Positions 48,846 to 57,914 of a stretch of 64,000 nt of DNA are shown here, one piece after another; the first letter of the stretch is position 1, and each line of letters opens with the position of its first letter. The DNA is from Paenibacillus kribbensis (GTDB lineage Bacteria; Bacillota; Bacilli; Paenibacillales; Paenibacillaceae), in assembly GCF_002240415.1 (NCBI RefSeq), contig NZ_CP020028.1, forward strand, positions 1,094,001 through 1,158,000. Direction: 5' to 3'. The notes under the pieces are model-generated. The model saw only the letters and a program-made list of their open reading frames with translations. It did not search any database and was not told where the DNA came from. The position numbers and the translations under genes are program-made.

Positions 48846-48930
48846 TTTTAGTTTATTTTATGTATTATTATATAAAATATATTATTTTGTTTTGTTTGTT
48901 GAATTGGGCAAAAAAGGAAAGGTGATTGAT

Positions 48931-50202
48931 TTGAGCTTTAACATTGCTAAAAATCAAAGAAGTTTTACACAAGAGGGCAAGCCTTTCTTTTATTTGGCGG
49001 ATACTGTCTGGAGCGCGTTTACCAACGCGACGATTGAAGAGTGGAGCGAATACCTGGACTATCGAAAAATGCAGGGCTTCAACGTTTTACAAATCAATAT
49101 GCTCCGGCAATGGGATGCAAGTGAATCAGATTTGAATCTGCAACCGTTTGCATTAATGGAAAATGGAGATTTTAACTACCATGCATTAAACGAAGCCTAT
49201 TTCGACCGGGCAGAAGTCATGCTCCAGATGGCTGTAGAGCGCGGATTTATTCCGGCGTTGGTTCTTCTGTGGTGTAACTATGTGCCGGATACGTGGGCTG
49301 AAATGTTCCAAAAGGGCAATAAAATGCCGTTGGATTGCGTTGAAAACTATGTAGCTTATGTTGTGAACCGCTATTCCCGATTCGAGCCTGTATATTTAAT
49401 CAGCGGGGATACCGATTTTCCAACAGAACGTGCTAATGCGTACTATTTGAAGGCGCTGGAAACAGTACAGGAATTAAGCCCGACAAGCTTGACCACCCTG
49501 CATATCCAAGGCAGATTGAGAGAAATTCCGGAAGTCTTTGCACAGCACAAGGGGCTTGGATTTTATATGTATCAATCAGGACATAATTCCGAGTTTCAAC
49601 ATGTAGCTCACGAGATTGCACAGCATTTCTATCACAAGCCGGAAATACGACCTGTAATTAATGGAGAACCCTGCTATGAACAAATTAGCTACAGCCGCAA
49701 TGTATATGGCAGATATACGGCACTGGATGCCAGAAAAGCGGCATGGCAAAGTCTTCTTGCAGGCGGGGGAGCCGGAGTCACTTATGGAGCACACGGCATT
49801 TGGAGCTGGCATAAGAAGGGCAAAAAGTTCGGCATTGTAGAAGGGGAGGGCTTCGATAGCCCTTATGATTGGAGAATGGCATTGCGTTTTGAAGGCGCGT
49901 GGGATTATTCCTTTATGAAGTATGTATTCGAAATGTATAACCTGATTGGCATTAAGCCGCTGGACATTATTTTGAACAATACAGGGGAAATCAGAGCTGC
50001 GGGCAACGAGAATACCATCGTCTTGTATGTTCCCGTTAACACGAGGGTGCGATTAAGCATCAACGTACAGGACTACAAGTTTACAACGATTGATTTAGCG
50101 GAGAGACGATTTGCGCAAACGGAAGTGTCCGTCCACGAGGATCGATCCATGATCGACATGCACAGCTTTGAAAGTGATGTTGTGATCATCGGAACGAAAT
50201 AA
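48931..50202 (+). CDS. DUF4038-domain glycoside hydrolase-like protein
   Basis: 423 residues, no signal peptide, so cytoplasmic. A TIM-barrel of the DUF4038/GH140-like group: NQRSFTQEGKPFFYLADTVW near the start, YLDYRKMQGFNVLQINML, RPVINGEPCYEQIS, GGGAGVTYGAHGIWSWHKKG and a small C-terminal beta domain. Members include apiosidases and other plant-glycan glycosidases. Because it is paired with a PTS, it may act on a phosphorylated or imported disaccharide. TTG 48931 has GAAAGGTG 6 nt upstream; upstream in-frame ATG codons at 48814-48817 fall inside the promoter. Confidence 0.8.
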   Translation: MSFNIAKNQRSFTQEGKPFFYLADTVWSAFTNATIEEWSEYLDYRKMQGFNVLQINMLRQWDASESDLNLQPFALMENGDFNYHALNEAYFDRAEVMLQMAVERGFIPALVLLWCNYVPDTWAEMFQKGNKMPLDCVENYVAYVVNRYSRFEPVYLISGDTDFPTERANAYYLKALETVQELSPTSLTTLHIQGRLREIPEVFAQHKGLGFYMYQSGHNSEFQHVAHEIAQHFYHKPEIRPVINGEPCYEQISYSRNVYGRYTALDARKAAWQSLLAGGGAGVTYGAHGIWSWHKKGKKFGIVEGEGFDSPYDWRMALRFEGAWDYSFMKYVFEMYNLIGIKPLDIILNNTGEIRAAGNENTIVLYVPVNTRVRLSINVQDYKFTTIDLAERRFAQTEVSVHEDRSMIDMHSFESDVVIIGTK

Positions 50203-50317
50203 AACATAGAGAAGAATGCGGATGGAGTGAAGCAACATGTGGGAAATCGGCAACGTCTGAGTATTGCTATACGGATTTGGAAACGATGTTGGAAGAAGCA
50301 TCCATGAAGGAGTGATC

Positions 50318-52171
50318 ATGATGGATTACAAAAAGACGGCTAGAGAAGTGCTAAACTCGGTTGGGGGAAACGAAAATATAAACAGTGTCATTCACTGTGT
50401 GACTCGGCTGAGATTCAAACTGAAGGATCATCAATTACCTGATAAAGAACAAATCAAGCAGATTGACGGTGTGATTACTGTCGTAGAAAGCGGCGGCCAA
50501 TTCCAGGTGGTTATTGGTAATGAGGTCCCTAAGGTATATGAAGCTCTTTTGGAGACGATGGGCGTAAAACCGGATCAAGCGAATCAAGAAGAGCAAAGCA
50601 ATGAGAAATCCAGTTTATTCAGCCGATTTGTCGATGTGATCTCAGGCGTGTTCATGCCCGTTGTTGGTGTGCTCGCTGCTGTGGGGGTTCTAAAAGGACT
50701 GTTGGCCTTATGCACATCCCTGGGCTGGATGACGGATCAGATGGGCACGTATAAAATTTTATATGCGACAGCAGACGCTATGTTTTATTTCTTTCCGGTT
50801 ATTCTAGGATTTTCAGCAGGTAAAAAATTTGGAGGAAACCCGTACCTGTCTGCTGTTTTGGGGGCCGCCTTGGTGTATCCGACCATGACTGCCGCCTTTA
50901 CGGATAAAACGGCGCTGTCCTTTTTGACCATACCTGTCGTTCTGATTAATTATACTTCTTCTGTTGTACCTATCATTATTGGAGCATTTTTAGCAGCTAA
51001 GGTCGAAAAAATGATAAGCAAGTATGCACCTGCCTCCATTAAAATGTTCATTGTGCCTTTTCTGACCTTGGTCATCATATCACCGATTGTTTTTCTGGCT
51101 GTCGGGCCGATAGCAACTATAATCAGCGATGGGTTAGCTAATGGCTCCATGTGGATTTACCATTTAAGTCCGGCTGTGGCTGGTCTCGTTCTGGCCGGGT
51201 TCTGGCAGGGCATTATTATCTTTGGTCTGCATTGGGCGTTTATTCCAATTCTCCTGAATAATGTAGTTACGAACGGGTTTGATCCGATTAACGGGATGTT
51301 GTTCTGTACGACTTTTGCTCAAACCGGTGCGGCCTTTGCCATTGCTTTGAAATCACGTGACCCTAAATTAAAGCCTATTGCCACTTCTGCTACAATTGCG
51401 GGGGTGATGGGAGTTACGGAACCAGCTATTTACGGGGTTACGCTACCTGCCAAAAAACCGTTTATTTTAGCTTCCATTGCCGCAGGTATAGGGGGAGCCA
51501 CAGCAGGGTTTCTGGGATCAACGGCATATGGTTTTGCCTCAGGCGGCGTTTTCGGTATTCCTCTGTTCATTAATCCAAAAGGTATAGACGCAGGTTTCAT
51601 CGGCTTTATCATATCTTTGGTTGTGGCTTTTGTACTCGCATTTATCCTGACTTATCTTTTCGGCTATAAAAATGCTAAACCAGCGTCCGAGATTAAGGTT
51701 GCGGATGAAAGCAAAGTGGAGGAAAAGGTGGTATTCAGTCCTCTAAACGGTGAATTGATTCCTTTAAGCGCTGTAAAAGATGAGGCTTTCTCCAGTGGTG
51801 CGATGGGTCAGGGAGCGGCTGTTATTCCAAAAGAAGGGGTAGCCTATGCGCCATTTAACGGAACGGTTGTTACCGTTTTCAAAACAAAGCATGCAATCGG
51901 ACTTATCTCTGAGGATGGGGTTGAACTGCTCATTCACATTGGAATTAATACGGTCAGCTTGAAAGGAAAACATTTCACTTCTTTTGTGTCTGAAGGCGAT
52001 ACTATTCAAAAAGGAGACAAGTTGGTTGAATTTGATCCCCAGGCTATAACAGATGAGGGATATGATATCACCACATCCGTCATTGTAACCAATACAGCCG
52101 TGTACACGGATATCATAGTGGAAAATGGGGCGGAAATTCATGCTGGAGAACACTTATTGAAGATTAGATAG
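50318..52171 (+). CDS. PTS beta-glucoside-type transporter, EIIBCA
   Basis: About 618 residues in the order B-C-A, as in BglP. EIIB (about 1-85) has the phosphorylated Cys in SVIHCVTRLRFKL. EIIC has about ten membrane segments (105-470), including GVMGVTEPAIYGVTLP. EIIA (about 490-618) has the active His in VELLIHIGINTVSLKG. It imports and phosphorylates a glucoside. AAGGAG (near 50307) serves ATG 50318 or 50321. No BglG-type antiterminator or phospho-beta-glucosidase is present; the upstream DUF4038 gene is the only hydrolase. Probably cotranscribed with it. Confidence 0.9.
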   Translation: MMDYKKTAREVLNSVGGNENINSVIHCVTRLRFKLKDHQLPDKEQIKQIDGVITVVESGGQFQVVIGNEVPKVYEALLETMGVKPDQANQEEQSNEKSSLFSRFVDVISGVFMPVVGVLAAVGVLKGLLALCTSLGWMTDQMGTYKILYATADAMFYFFPVILGFSAGKKFGGNPYLSAVLGAALVYPTMTAAFTDKTALSFLTIPVVLINYTSSVVPIIIGAFLAAKVEKMISKYAPASIKMFIVPFLTLVIISPIVFLAVGPIATIISDGLANGSMWIYHLSPAVAGLVLAGFWQGIIIFGLHWAFIPILLNNVVTNGFDPINGMLFCTTFAQTGAAFAIALKSRDPKLKPIATSATIAGVMGVTEPAIYGVTLPAKKPFILASIAAGIGGATAGFLGSTAYGFASGGVFGIPLFINPKGIDAGFIGFIISLVVAFVLAFILTYLFGYKNAKPASEIKVADESKVEEKVVFSPLNGELIPLSAVKDEAFSSGAMGQGAAVIPKEGVAYAPFNGTVVTVFKTKHAIGLISEDGVELLIHIGINTVSLKGKHFTSFVSEGDTIQKGDKLVEFDPQAITDEGYDITTSVIVTNTAVYTDIIVENGAEIHAGEHLLKIR

Positions 52172-52249
52172 ATTCATTAAATATTTGTAATTAATTTAGA
52201 TATAGGTTGGTATGATATCGAGGCTGGAGTCCAATTGTATATATGTATA

Positions 52250-52295
52250 CGGAGTGCCAGGGAAGCTCAGGACAGTGAGTTTCTCTGGCACTCCG
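52250..52295. terminator. Strong hairpin between convergent genes
   Basis: CGGAGTGCCAG (52250-52260) / CTGGCACTCCG (52285-52295), an 11-bp perfect stem. There is no clear T run on either side, so it may be a transcript-end stabiliser rather than an intrinsic terminator. Confidence 0.55.
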
Positions 52296-52318
52296 TGCTG
52301 ATGATGGCGGCAGTGAAG

Positions 52319-53398
52319 TTACCTCACACCTAGTGAGTTCATCATTTGTCGGAAGGAGCGCACATATTTGCGTGGTGCCAACAGGCTGACGATTCGTGCC
52401 TGCCCCTTCCGGCGGATAGATTTGCGTTGAGGTACGTTGTGCATCAGCTCCAGTCCTTGCAATACCGCCTGCTGGATGTCTCCTTGTTGATAAAATTTAC
52501 CGGTTTTGTTGTGATCGATGAATGCTTGTACTCCGTCTGAATCGGAGCTTAATACCGGGCAACGGCAGGCCATCGCCTCCGCTACCGCATAGCCGAAGCC
52601 CTCCACCAGCGAAGTCGACAGCAGGTAACCGCCGGAGTCGCCAATCATGGAGTAATACAGAGGCATTTTGGCATGAGGTACGCTTTTAAAACGCTCGATA
52701 ATCGAGGACATACCGAGTTGAACCAGCATATTCTCAAATTGTATCTGATCCTCGGGCTGAGACAAGGTATCATCATAAAACATCCATATTCGAAGATCAG
52801 GACGCTTTTGCAGCATCCAGTAAGAGATATCGACAAAATGCCTCCAGTTCTTGTTTGGCTCCAGCCGACCAACCCATGCAATGACCGGATTGATCGGAGG
52901 AGTGTTAGGTACATAATTAAATACGCTGGTATCCAGTACGTTTGGAAACACATAACGTTTGAGCCACGGACACATGCTGGAGAATAGATCCACTAAATGA
53001 GTCGTATCTGGCAGGAGCACCGCATCGGCATATTTTTGAAGATACGGAACCGCATTCGTGACTACTAATGCCGCCTCCTCATATGAGCCAAAGCCCTGCG
53101 ATTCATAGATCAATATCCCCTGATAGCCTAACATTCGCAGTTTGGGGAGCATAGGAAAATCCGAAGAGACGATAATTGCATCGTAGCGATAAACCTCCAC
53201 CAGTTTCCGGATCTCTTCTTCCGAAGAAGTTATAAACACTGGAATATCACCGTTCAGGTTTTGCATTCCCGTACCCTGCTGATAATAGAGAAGGTGACAT
53301 TCAATCCCGTCCTGAATGAGCACTTTACAGCGTTGGCGGTTCAGGGTTTCCACGCCGCCGCTGGGTATATAAAATGTGAATAGAACTTTGATCTCCAT
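52319..53398 (-). CDS. Glycosyltransferase family 4
   Basis: 359 residues from ATG 53398, close to an AAAGGGGG SD. GT-B motifs: VLFTFYIPSGGVETLNRQR, VIAWVGRLEPNKNWRHFV, GGYLLSTSLVEGFGYAVAEAMACRCPVLSSD. It is the close paralogue of 43768-44832, with the same order of motifs throughout, but more GC-rich. It is isolated from the main locus by the PTS unit, so one of the pair was likely moved or duplicated. Ends close to a hairpin shared with the PTS gene. Confidence 0.85.
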   Translation of the reverse strand: MEIKVLFTFYIPSGGVETLNRQRCKVLIQDGIECHLLYYQQGTGMQNLNGDIPVFITSSEEEIRKLVEVYRYDAIIVSSDFPMLPKLRMLGYQGILIYESQGFGSYEEAALVVTNAVPYLQKYADAVLLPDTTHLVDLFSSMCPWLKRYVFPNVLDTSVFNYVPNTPPINPVIAWVGRLEPNKNWRHFVDISYWMLQKRPDLRIWMFYDDTLSQPEDQIQFENMLVQLGMSSIIERFKSVPHAKMPLYYSMIGDSGGYLLSTSLVEGFGYAVAEAMACRCPVLSSDSDGVQAFIDHNKTGKFYQQGDIQQAVLQGLELMHNVPQRKSIRRKGQARIVSLLAPRKYVRSFRQMMNSLGVR

Positions 53399-53536
53399 AA
53401 CCCCCTTTGCCAATCGCAAGCTCCTATACCAAGATATTCAACCCACGGGACGGGGTGTGGGTATCTATGGAAGCCTGGATTGAATCAGCGCATAATTATG
53501 GCTGAGGCGAGCATCCTCCGGGGAGTGCTCCGTTGC

Positions 53537-54247
53537 TTAAATGGCATTTATGCTAAAGCTTTTATTCTTAGCATCCACCCATCCGATACTCACATTACAA
53601 CCAAGTTCATACTTAAGCATATTGCCCAGTTCTTTTTGAGCAGAAAGCATGTTATCCATATTGGTATCAGAAAAGCCATCAATCGGAAAGAAAATATTTT
53701 TAGATTGAGTAGTGATTTTTCCCTCTTCACTTTGTCTCCATGTCCATCTTCTCGTTCTCACTGAGTTACCAGTAGCATACACAATTTCATTCTTATCTAC
53801 CGACTCAATCTCTGTACTACCAAATGGAAGGAAAAAATCTTGCTCCTCTGAAAAGCGCAAAGTCATTTCTCCATTCATTGTATCAATGTCATGTGCACCA
53901 ATCGGAATTTTATATTTAAGTGATACGGCATTACCCAAATCAACTGCCGTGTTAATGTTTGGCATACCTTTCCCCTTAGATATTCTCGTCAATAATGCTT
54001 CGATAGAACACATGTATTTATTTGGATTTACATTAAGTTTACGGAAAGCCTCTCGGTAGCATAATACCGATTCTATTTCTTTCACATTCACTCCTTCAAG
54101 AGAGGATTGACACAAAAGCATATTTTCCTCCAAAAGCTTTTGAACCTTCAAATTTTGCACAGTATTATCTATTCCATGTGCAATTACAACGGCAAAACAA
54201 ACTGTATCCAGTGTTTCAAAAACCTTGTCTTCTACTAGAAATTTCAT
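53537..54247 (-). CDS. B3/4-domain protein (tRNA-synthetase editing-domain-like)
   Basis: 236 residues with a B3/B4 domain like that in the beta chain of phenylalanyl-tRNA synthetase: YREAFRKLNVNPNKYMCSIEALLTRI and NTAVDLGNAVSLKYKIPIGAHDID. Free-standing B3/4 proteins are thought to edit mischarged tRNA or bind amino acids; the role here is not known. A perfect SD (AGGAGG) precedes ATG 54247. It follows the DUF554 gene by 9 bp on the same strand and should be cotranscribed from the MerR-type promoter at 54968-54998. Confidence 0.82.
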   Translation of the reverse strand: MKFLVEDKVFETLDTVCFAVVIAHGIDNTVQNLKVQKLLEENMLLCQSSLEGVNVKEIESVLCYREAFRKLNVNPNKYMCSIEALLTRISKGKGMPNINTAVDLGNAVSLKYKIPIGAHDIDTMNGEMTLRFSEEQDFFLPFGSTEIESVDKNEIVYATGNSVRTRRWTWRQSEEGKITTQSKNIFFPIDGFSDTNMDNMLSAQKELGNMLKYELGCNVSIGWVDAKNKSFSINAI

Positions 54248-54256
54248 AAAAACCTC

Positions 54257-54934
54257 CTAAAATAAATGAATAAGCAAAAACCATACAGCAGGAACTAGCA
54301 AAGATGGCAATAGATTAAATGTGCGGAATGACTTGATTTTTAATATAGATAACCCGGAAGCCAAAATAAGAAAACCTCCAATAATGGAAACTTCCGTCAT
54401 AAATTCAGGTGTAAGGAATGGTGCAACTTGATGGGCAAGAAGAAAAATACTCCCCTGCCAGATAAACAATACCAATGCGGACAAGGCAATACCTATTCCA
54501 TAAGTTGAAGCCAACACAAGAGAAGTAACTAAATCTAATGCCGCATTAGTAAACAAATAAGTGTCGTTCTGATTAAGCGCGCTTTCAATCGGTCCGAGAA
54601 TAGACAAGGTTCCAAGGCAGAAAAGCATAATAGCTGTTGATAAACCTTGTCCAAGATCAGTTTTGGAGTATTTTTCCACGAGCTTATTAAATTTGCCATC
54701 CAGTTCTATGGCCGTACCTAAAATGCCACCCATGGCAAGACTTACAATAAACAAAACAGGATAGGTGCTGTTGGACATATTTTTTATGACAGCATGTATG
54801 CCCAGACCTGTTGCTGCAAGTCCCATTGCATCATAAAGAATGTTCTGATATTTTTCTTTAAGTCCTTTTCTTATTACACTACCCACTATACTTCCCACAA
54901 GAATTGTGCCGATATTTACAAATGTTCCAATCAC
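54257..54934 (-). CDS. DUF554 integral membrane protein
   Basis: 225 residues with about six or seven membrane segments (Gly-rich N-terminus GTFVNIGTILVGSIVGSVIRKGL, then GLAATGLGIHAVI, FIVSLAMGGILGTAIELDGK). It matches the DUF554/YdfK group of presumed transporters of unknown substrate. GTG start with AAAGGAG upstream. First gene of a two-gene unit, divergent from a MerR regulator that probably activates it. AT-rich. Confidence 0.85.
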   Translation of the reverse strand: MIGTFVNIGTILVGSIVGSVIRKGLKEKYQNILYDAMGLAATGLGIHAVIKNMSNSTYPVLFIVSLAMGGILGTAIELDGKFNKLVEKYSKTDLGQGLSTAIMLFCLGTLSILGPIESALNQNDTYLFTNAALDLVTSLVLASTYGIGIALSALVLFIWQGSIFLLAHQVAPFLTPEFMTEVSIIGGFLILASGLSILKIKSFRTFNLLPSLLVPAVWFLLIHLF

Positions 54935-54967
54935 TAAGCTTCTCCTTTCAAAAAAGTAATTATAAAG

Positions 54968-54998
54968 ATTCTAAACTCTCTAGTTGCTAGAGGGTCAA
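54968..54998 (-). promoter_or_regulatory. MerR-activated promoter of the DUF554 unit
   Basis: Minus strand: TTGACC (54993-54998), 19-bp spacer, TAGAAT (54968-54973). The spacer carries the palindrome CTCTAG-N3-CTAGAG. A 19-bp spacer with an internal dyad is the signature of promoters that need MerR-family untwisting. Confidence 0.8.
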
Positions 54999-55068
54999 GT
55001 GGTACATGAAAGATAATTAGTAACGTAATGTTGTTATAATAGCTTTATAAGCAAGGAGGTATTGAAGA

Positions 55069-55911
55069 ATGTCAGATAAAGATCATAAAGGATCTGGTAA
55101 AAAGGCTCTTTTAACCATTGGAGAAATGGCCCGGCTCTTTCACATGAATATCCGCACACTTCGATATTACAATGAACTAGGCATCCTAAAACCAGAATAT
55201 GTAAATCCAGATACGAATTATCGCTACTATTCTACAAATCAGTTTGAGCGTTTGAATACAATAAAATATTTGCGTGCTTTAGATGTGCCACTAGAGAAAA
55301 TATCTAATTTTTTCGATGAAAAAGATGTGAATACCATGTTGTCTATTTTTATGGAGCAGCGTGAGAGTGTCTTAAAAAAGCAAAAGCAATTAGCACAAAT
55401 TGAAAAGAAAATTACAAACCGCATTGAACAGATAGAAACCGCTCTATCAGCATCATATGGTCAAGTCATAGTCAAGTATTTACCACAAAGAGAGATTGTA
55501 TTATTAGAGAAAAAATTCACCCTTGCTGATGATTTAGAACTTCTTATTCGGGATTTAAGTAAAGAGCATTGTCTAGATGATGCCATTTTTCTTGGAAAAG
55601 TTGGTGTATCTGTTAGTCAGCAGGATTTGATCGAAGGACAATTTACACATTTTTCATCTATTTTTGTGGTCGTTGAGGCTGAGGACGGTTTCAAAGATAA
55701 AGATAACGTATTGTCGGAAGGCTCTTATGCAACTGTTCAATATAGGGGCACTCATGAGGATGCTTCGCCGTATTACACTTTGCTGCTAAATTATCTTAAA
55801 GATTCTGGCTTTCAAATTAAAGGGGATTCTGTAGAAATCACTATAATTGATGCAGGAATGACAAATGATTACAATAAATTCGTGACGGAATTGCAAATAC
55901 CATTCCAATAA
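55069..55911 (+). CDS. MerR-family regulator with GyrI-like effector domain
   Basis: 280 residues: N-terminal MerR winged helix (LLTIGEMARLFHMNIRTLRYYNELGILKP, PDTNYRYYS), a long dimerisation helix (about 85-125) and a C-terminal GyrI/BmrR-type ligand domain (about 130-280). It resembles multidrug-binding activators such as BmrR. AAGGAGGT precedes ATG 55069. It probably activates the divergent DUF554 and B3/4 genes on binding a small hydrophobic compound. Confidence 0.88.
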   Translation: MSDKDHKGSGKKALLTIGEMARLFHMNIRTLRYYNELGILKPEYVNPDTNYRYYSTNQFERLNTIKYLRALDVPLEKISNFFDEKDVNTMLSIFMEQRESVLKKQKQLAQIEKKITNRIEQIETALSASYGQVIVKYLPQREIVLLEKKFTLADDLELLIRDLSKEHCLDDAIFLGKVGVSVSQQDLIEGQFTHFSSIFVVVEAEDGFKDKDNVLSEGSYATVQYRGTHEDASPYYTLLLNYLKDSGFQIKGDSVEITIIDAGMTNDYNKFVTELQIPFQ

Positions 55912-55938
55912 TCAAATTATTTATTATTAAGCGATAGA

Positions 55939-55962
55939 TTCTCTAGTTACTAGTGGGTCTAA
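55939..55962. promoter_or_regulatory. Second MerR-operator-like palindrome
   Basis: CTCTAGTTACTAGTGGGTCTA here matches CTCTAGTTGCTAGAGGGTCAA (54977-54997) at 17 of 21 positions. It lies about 30 bp after the merR stop. The corresponding -10 is poor, so it is a decayed or partial operator. Confidence 0.5.
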
Positions 55963-56129
55963 TAGTAGATGCGTATCCATACTATAGCGAATTGGACAAG
56001 TTAACGAAGCTAAAAGCGCATTTTCGTATTCACATTTTAGACACATTATTTTAAGCTTCTATTTAAGTGATGTTAAGCTAAGGCTATATGTGTGGGATTA
56101 TCATTAGAATTTAAGAGTGTAGCATGAGG

Positions 56130-56750
56130 TGGGAGAGACCGCTCCGCGAAGGCTTAGGGCTTCCGATCGCTGTTGCCGTGGGATTCTTCTTGTTTGAATA
56201 AGACATGAAGAGGTAAGAATCCCCCGGCAAAGGCGACCGCTAACGCTTCTCCAGCTCCCAAGCCTCCGCTCCGCTGCTACCCGCCACTCATGCAACATTT
56301 TGGTGGGGGGCAGAAGGAGGAGACCGCTCCGCGAAGGCTTAGGGCTTCCGATCGCTGTTGCCGTGGGATTCTTCTTGTTTGAATAAGACATGAAGAGGTA
56401 AGAATCCCCCGGCAAAGGCGACCGCTAACGCTTCTCCAGCTCCCAAGCCTCCGCTCCGCTGCTACCCGCCACTCATGCAACATTTTGGTGGGGGCAGAAG
56501 GAGGAGACCGCTCCGCGAAGGCTTAGGGCTTCCGATCGCTGTTGCAGTGGGATTCTTCTTGTTTGAATAAGACATGAAGAGGTAAGAATCCCCCGGCAAA
56601 GGCGACCGCTAACGCTTCTCCAGCTCCCAAGCCTCCGCTCCGCTGCTACCCGCCACTCATGCAACATTTTGGTGGGGAGCAGTAGGGGAGACCGCTCCGC
56701 GAAGGTTTTGGGCTTCCGATCGCTGTTGCAGTGGGATTCTTTTGCCATAT
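56130..56750. repeat. Tandem array of palindromic repeat units (about 184 bp each)
   Basis: Three full units and a truncated fourth, starting (GAGACCGCTCC) at 56135, 56320, 56504 and 56688. Units are nearly identical, with only scattered changes such as CCGTGGG against CAGTGGG. Each holds a palindromic element (stem GGGATTCTT / AAGAATCCC) that is the reverse complement of the elements at 597-738 and 1568-1705, plus a spacer with ATGCAACATTTTGGTGGGG. The last unit breaks off at its central stem, right before the ABC operon promoter. The gap 55963-56129 holds nothing else I can name. Frames inside the array are artefacts of repetition. Confidence 0.85.
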
Positions 56751-56798
56751 GTGTAGGGGAGTAAGATTTTATAATCGATAAAAGAAAGGGTGAAACGT

Positions 56799-57914
56799 GT
56801 GCTCAAGGTGCAACAGGTGAGCAAGTGGTATGAGGGCAACCGGGGCGTACATAAGCTGGATTTTGAAATGCAGCGCGGTGAAATTGTCGGTTTTTTGGGG
56901 CCCAATGGTGCGGGGAAAACGACGACGATGCGCATGATTACGGGGTATCTCCAACCCAGCGAGGGAGTGATTACGATTGATGGCATCCCGATTCAGGATA
57001 AGGGCAGACAGGCTCGTTCCAAAATCGGTTATTTGCCGGAGACGCCACCTTTGTATGGAGATATGTCGGTTCAATCCTATTTAAAATTTGTAGCCAGTAT
57101 TCGGGACGTACCTGCGCGAGAGCAGAAGCTGCGTATTTCAGAAATGATTTCCCGTTTGGGGCTGAACGGGCGTGAAAAACAACTGGTTCGCAGTTTGTCC
57201 AAAGGGTATAAACAACGGTTGGGACTGGCGGGGGCGATTATCCATAACCCGGATTTGCTCGTGCTGGATGAACCGACTTCAGGCTTGGACCCTAATCAGA
57301 TTTTGGAGATTCGTCAGCTTATTCAGGAGATTGGTGAAAATCATACGGTACTGCTCAGCACGCATATTTTGCCTGAGGTGGATGCTTTATGTAATCGGGT
57401 TCTCATCATCCATGAGGGTGAATTGGTGCTGGATGGGCGGCCTGATGCACTCGGCGATTCGATGGAGGATGGATTTAAGGTAAAGGTAGAAATCAAAGGA
57501 AATCGTGAGCAAGTGCTGGACGTCCTGCAGGCCTGGGGAAAAGTGGAGATCGAGCCTTTAGCATCAGCCTTGCCTCAAGACGATACGAAGCAGACTGCAA
57601 GAGAGCAGGATTTGACTGAGGTGCTGCTAACAGGCGCTTCCAATGAGGATTTCCGCGAAGAGCTGTTTTATGTGCTGTCTGAGGCGAAGCTTCCGATTTT
57701 GGAGATGAAAAAAGAGATGCTTAGTTTGGAAAATATTTTCCAGCAGTTGACGACTCGCGAGACGGGGACAGGTCAGGTCGACGATCAAGTGGTTCATGGC
57801 TTATCTTCTACGGAGAATGCTGCATCCACAGGCGCTAATGTAGAACATGAAGAGTCCGCGTCCAGCGGTGACAAGGTCGGAGGAGACAAGGATACAGGAG
57901 GTAATCAGTCATGA
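56799..57914 (+). CDS. ABC transporter ATP-binding protein (GldA-like)
   Basis: About 371 residues. Walker A GPNGAGKT, signature LSKGYKQR, Walker B LLVLDEPTSGLDPNQ and switch STHIL are intact. A C-terminal extension (about 230-371) includes a DUF4162-like domain and a Ser/Gly/Asp-rich end of about 45 residues. It belongs with the permease and GldG-like genes after it, in the arrangement of Gld-type exporters; its substrate is unknown. GTG 56799 has AAAGGG 8 nt upstream; GTG 56790 lies inside that SD. A TATAAT at 56770-56775 may be its -10, without a good -35. Confidence 0.88.
   Translation: MLKVQQVSKWYEGNRGVHKLDFEMQRGEIVGFLGPNGAGKTTTMRMITGYLQPSEGVITIDGIPIQDKGRQARSKIGYLPETPPLYGDMSVQSYLKFVASIRDVPAREQKLRISEMISRLGLNGREKQLVRSLSKGYKQRLGLAGAIIHNPDLLVLDEPTSGLDPNQILEIRQLIQEIGENHTVLLSTHILPEVDALCNRVLIIHEGELVLDGRPDALGDSMEDGFKVKVEIKGNREQVLDVLQAWGKVEIEPLASALPQDDTKQTAREQDLTEVLLTGASNEDFREELFYVLSEAKLPILEMKKEMLSLENIFQQLTTRETGTGQVDDQVVHGLSSTENAASTGANVEHEESASSGDKVGGDKDTGGNQS

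Noticed and set aside
48814..48930. N-terminal extension of the DUF4038 protein with hydrophobic residues
   Set aside because: It would be translated from inside the promoter and operator; TTG 48931 has its own SD.
56130..56750. CRISPR-like array
   Set aside because: The repeating unit is about 184 bp and nearly identical throughout, with no unique spacers and no cas genes nearby. It is a tandem duplication of a palindromic element.
56104..56986. Minus-strand frames across the repeat array
   Set aside because: They repeat the same peptide because the DNA repeats, carry no SD, and the last one runs into the ABC ATPase gene on the other strand.
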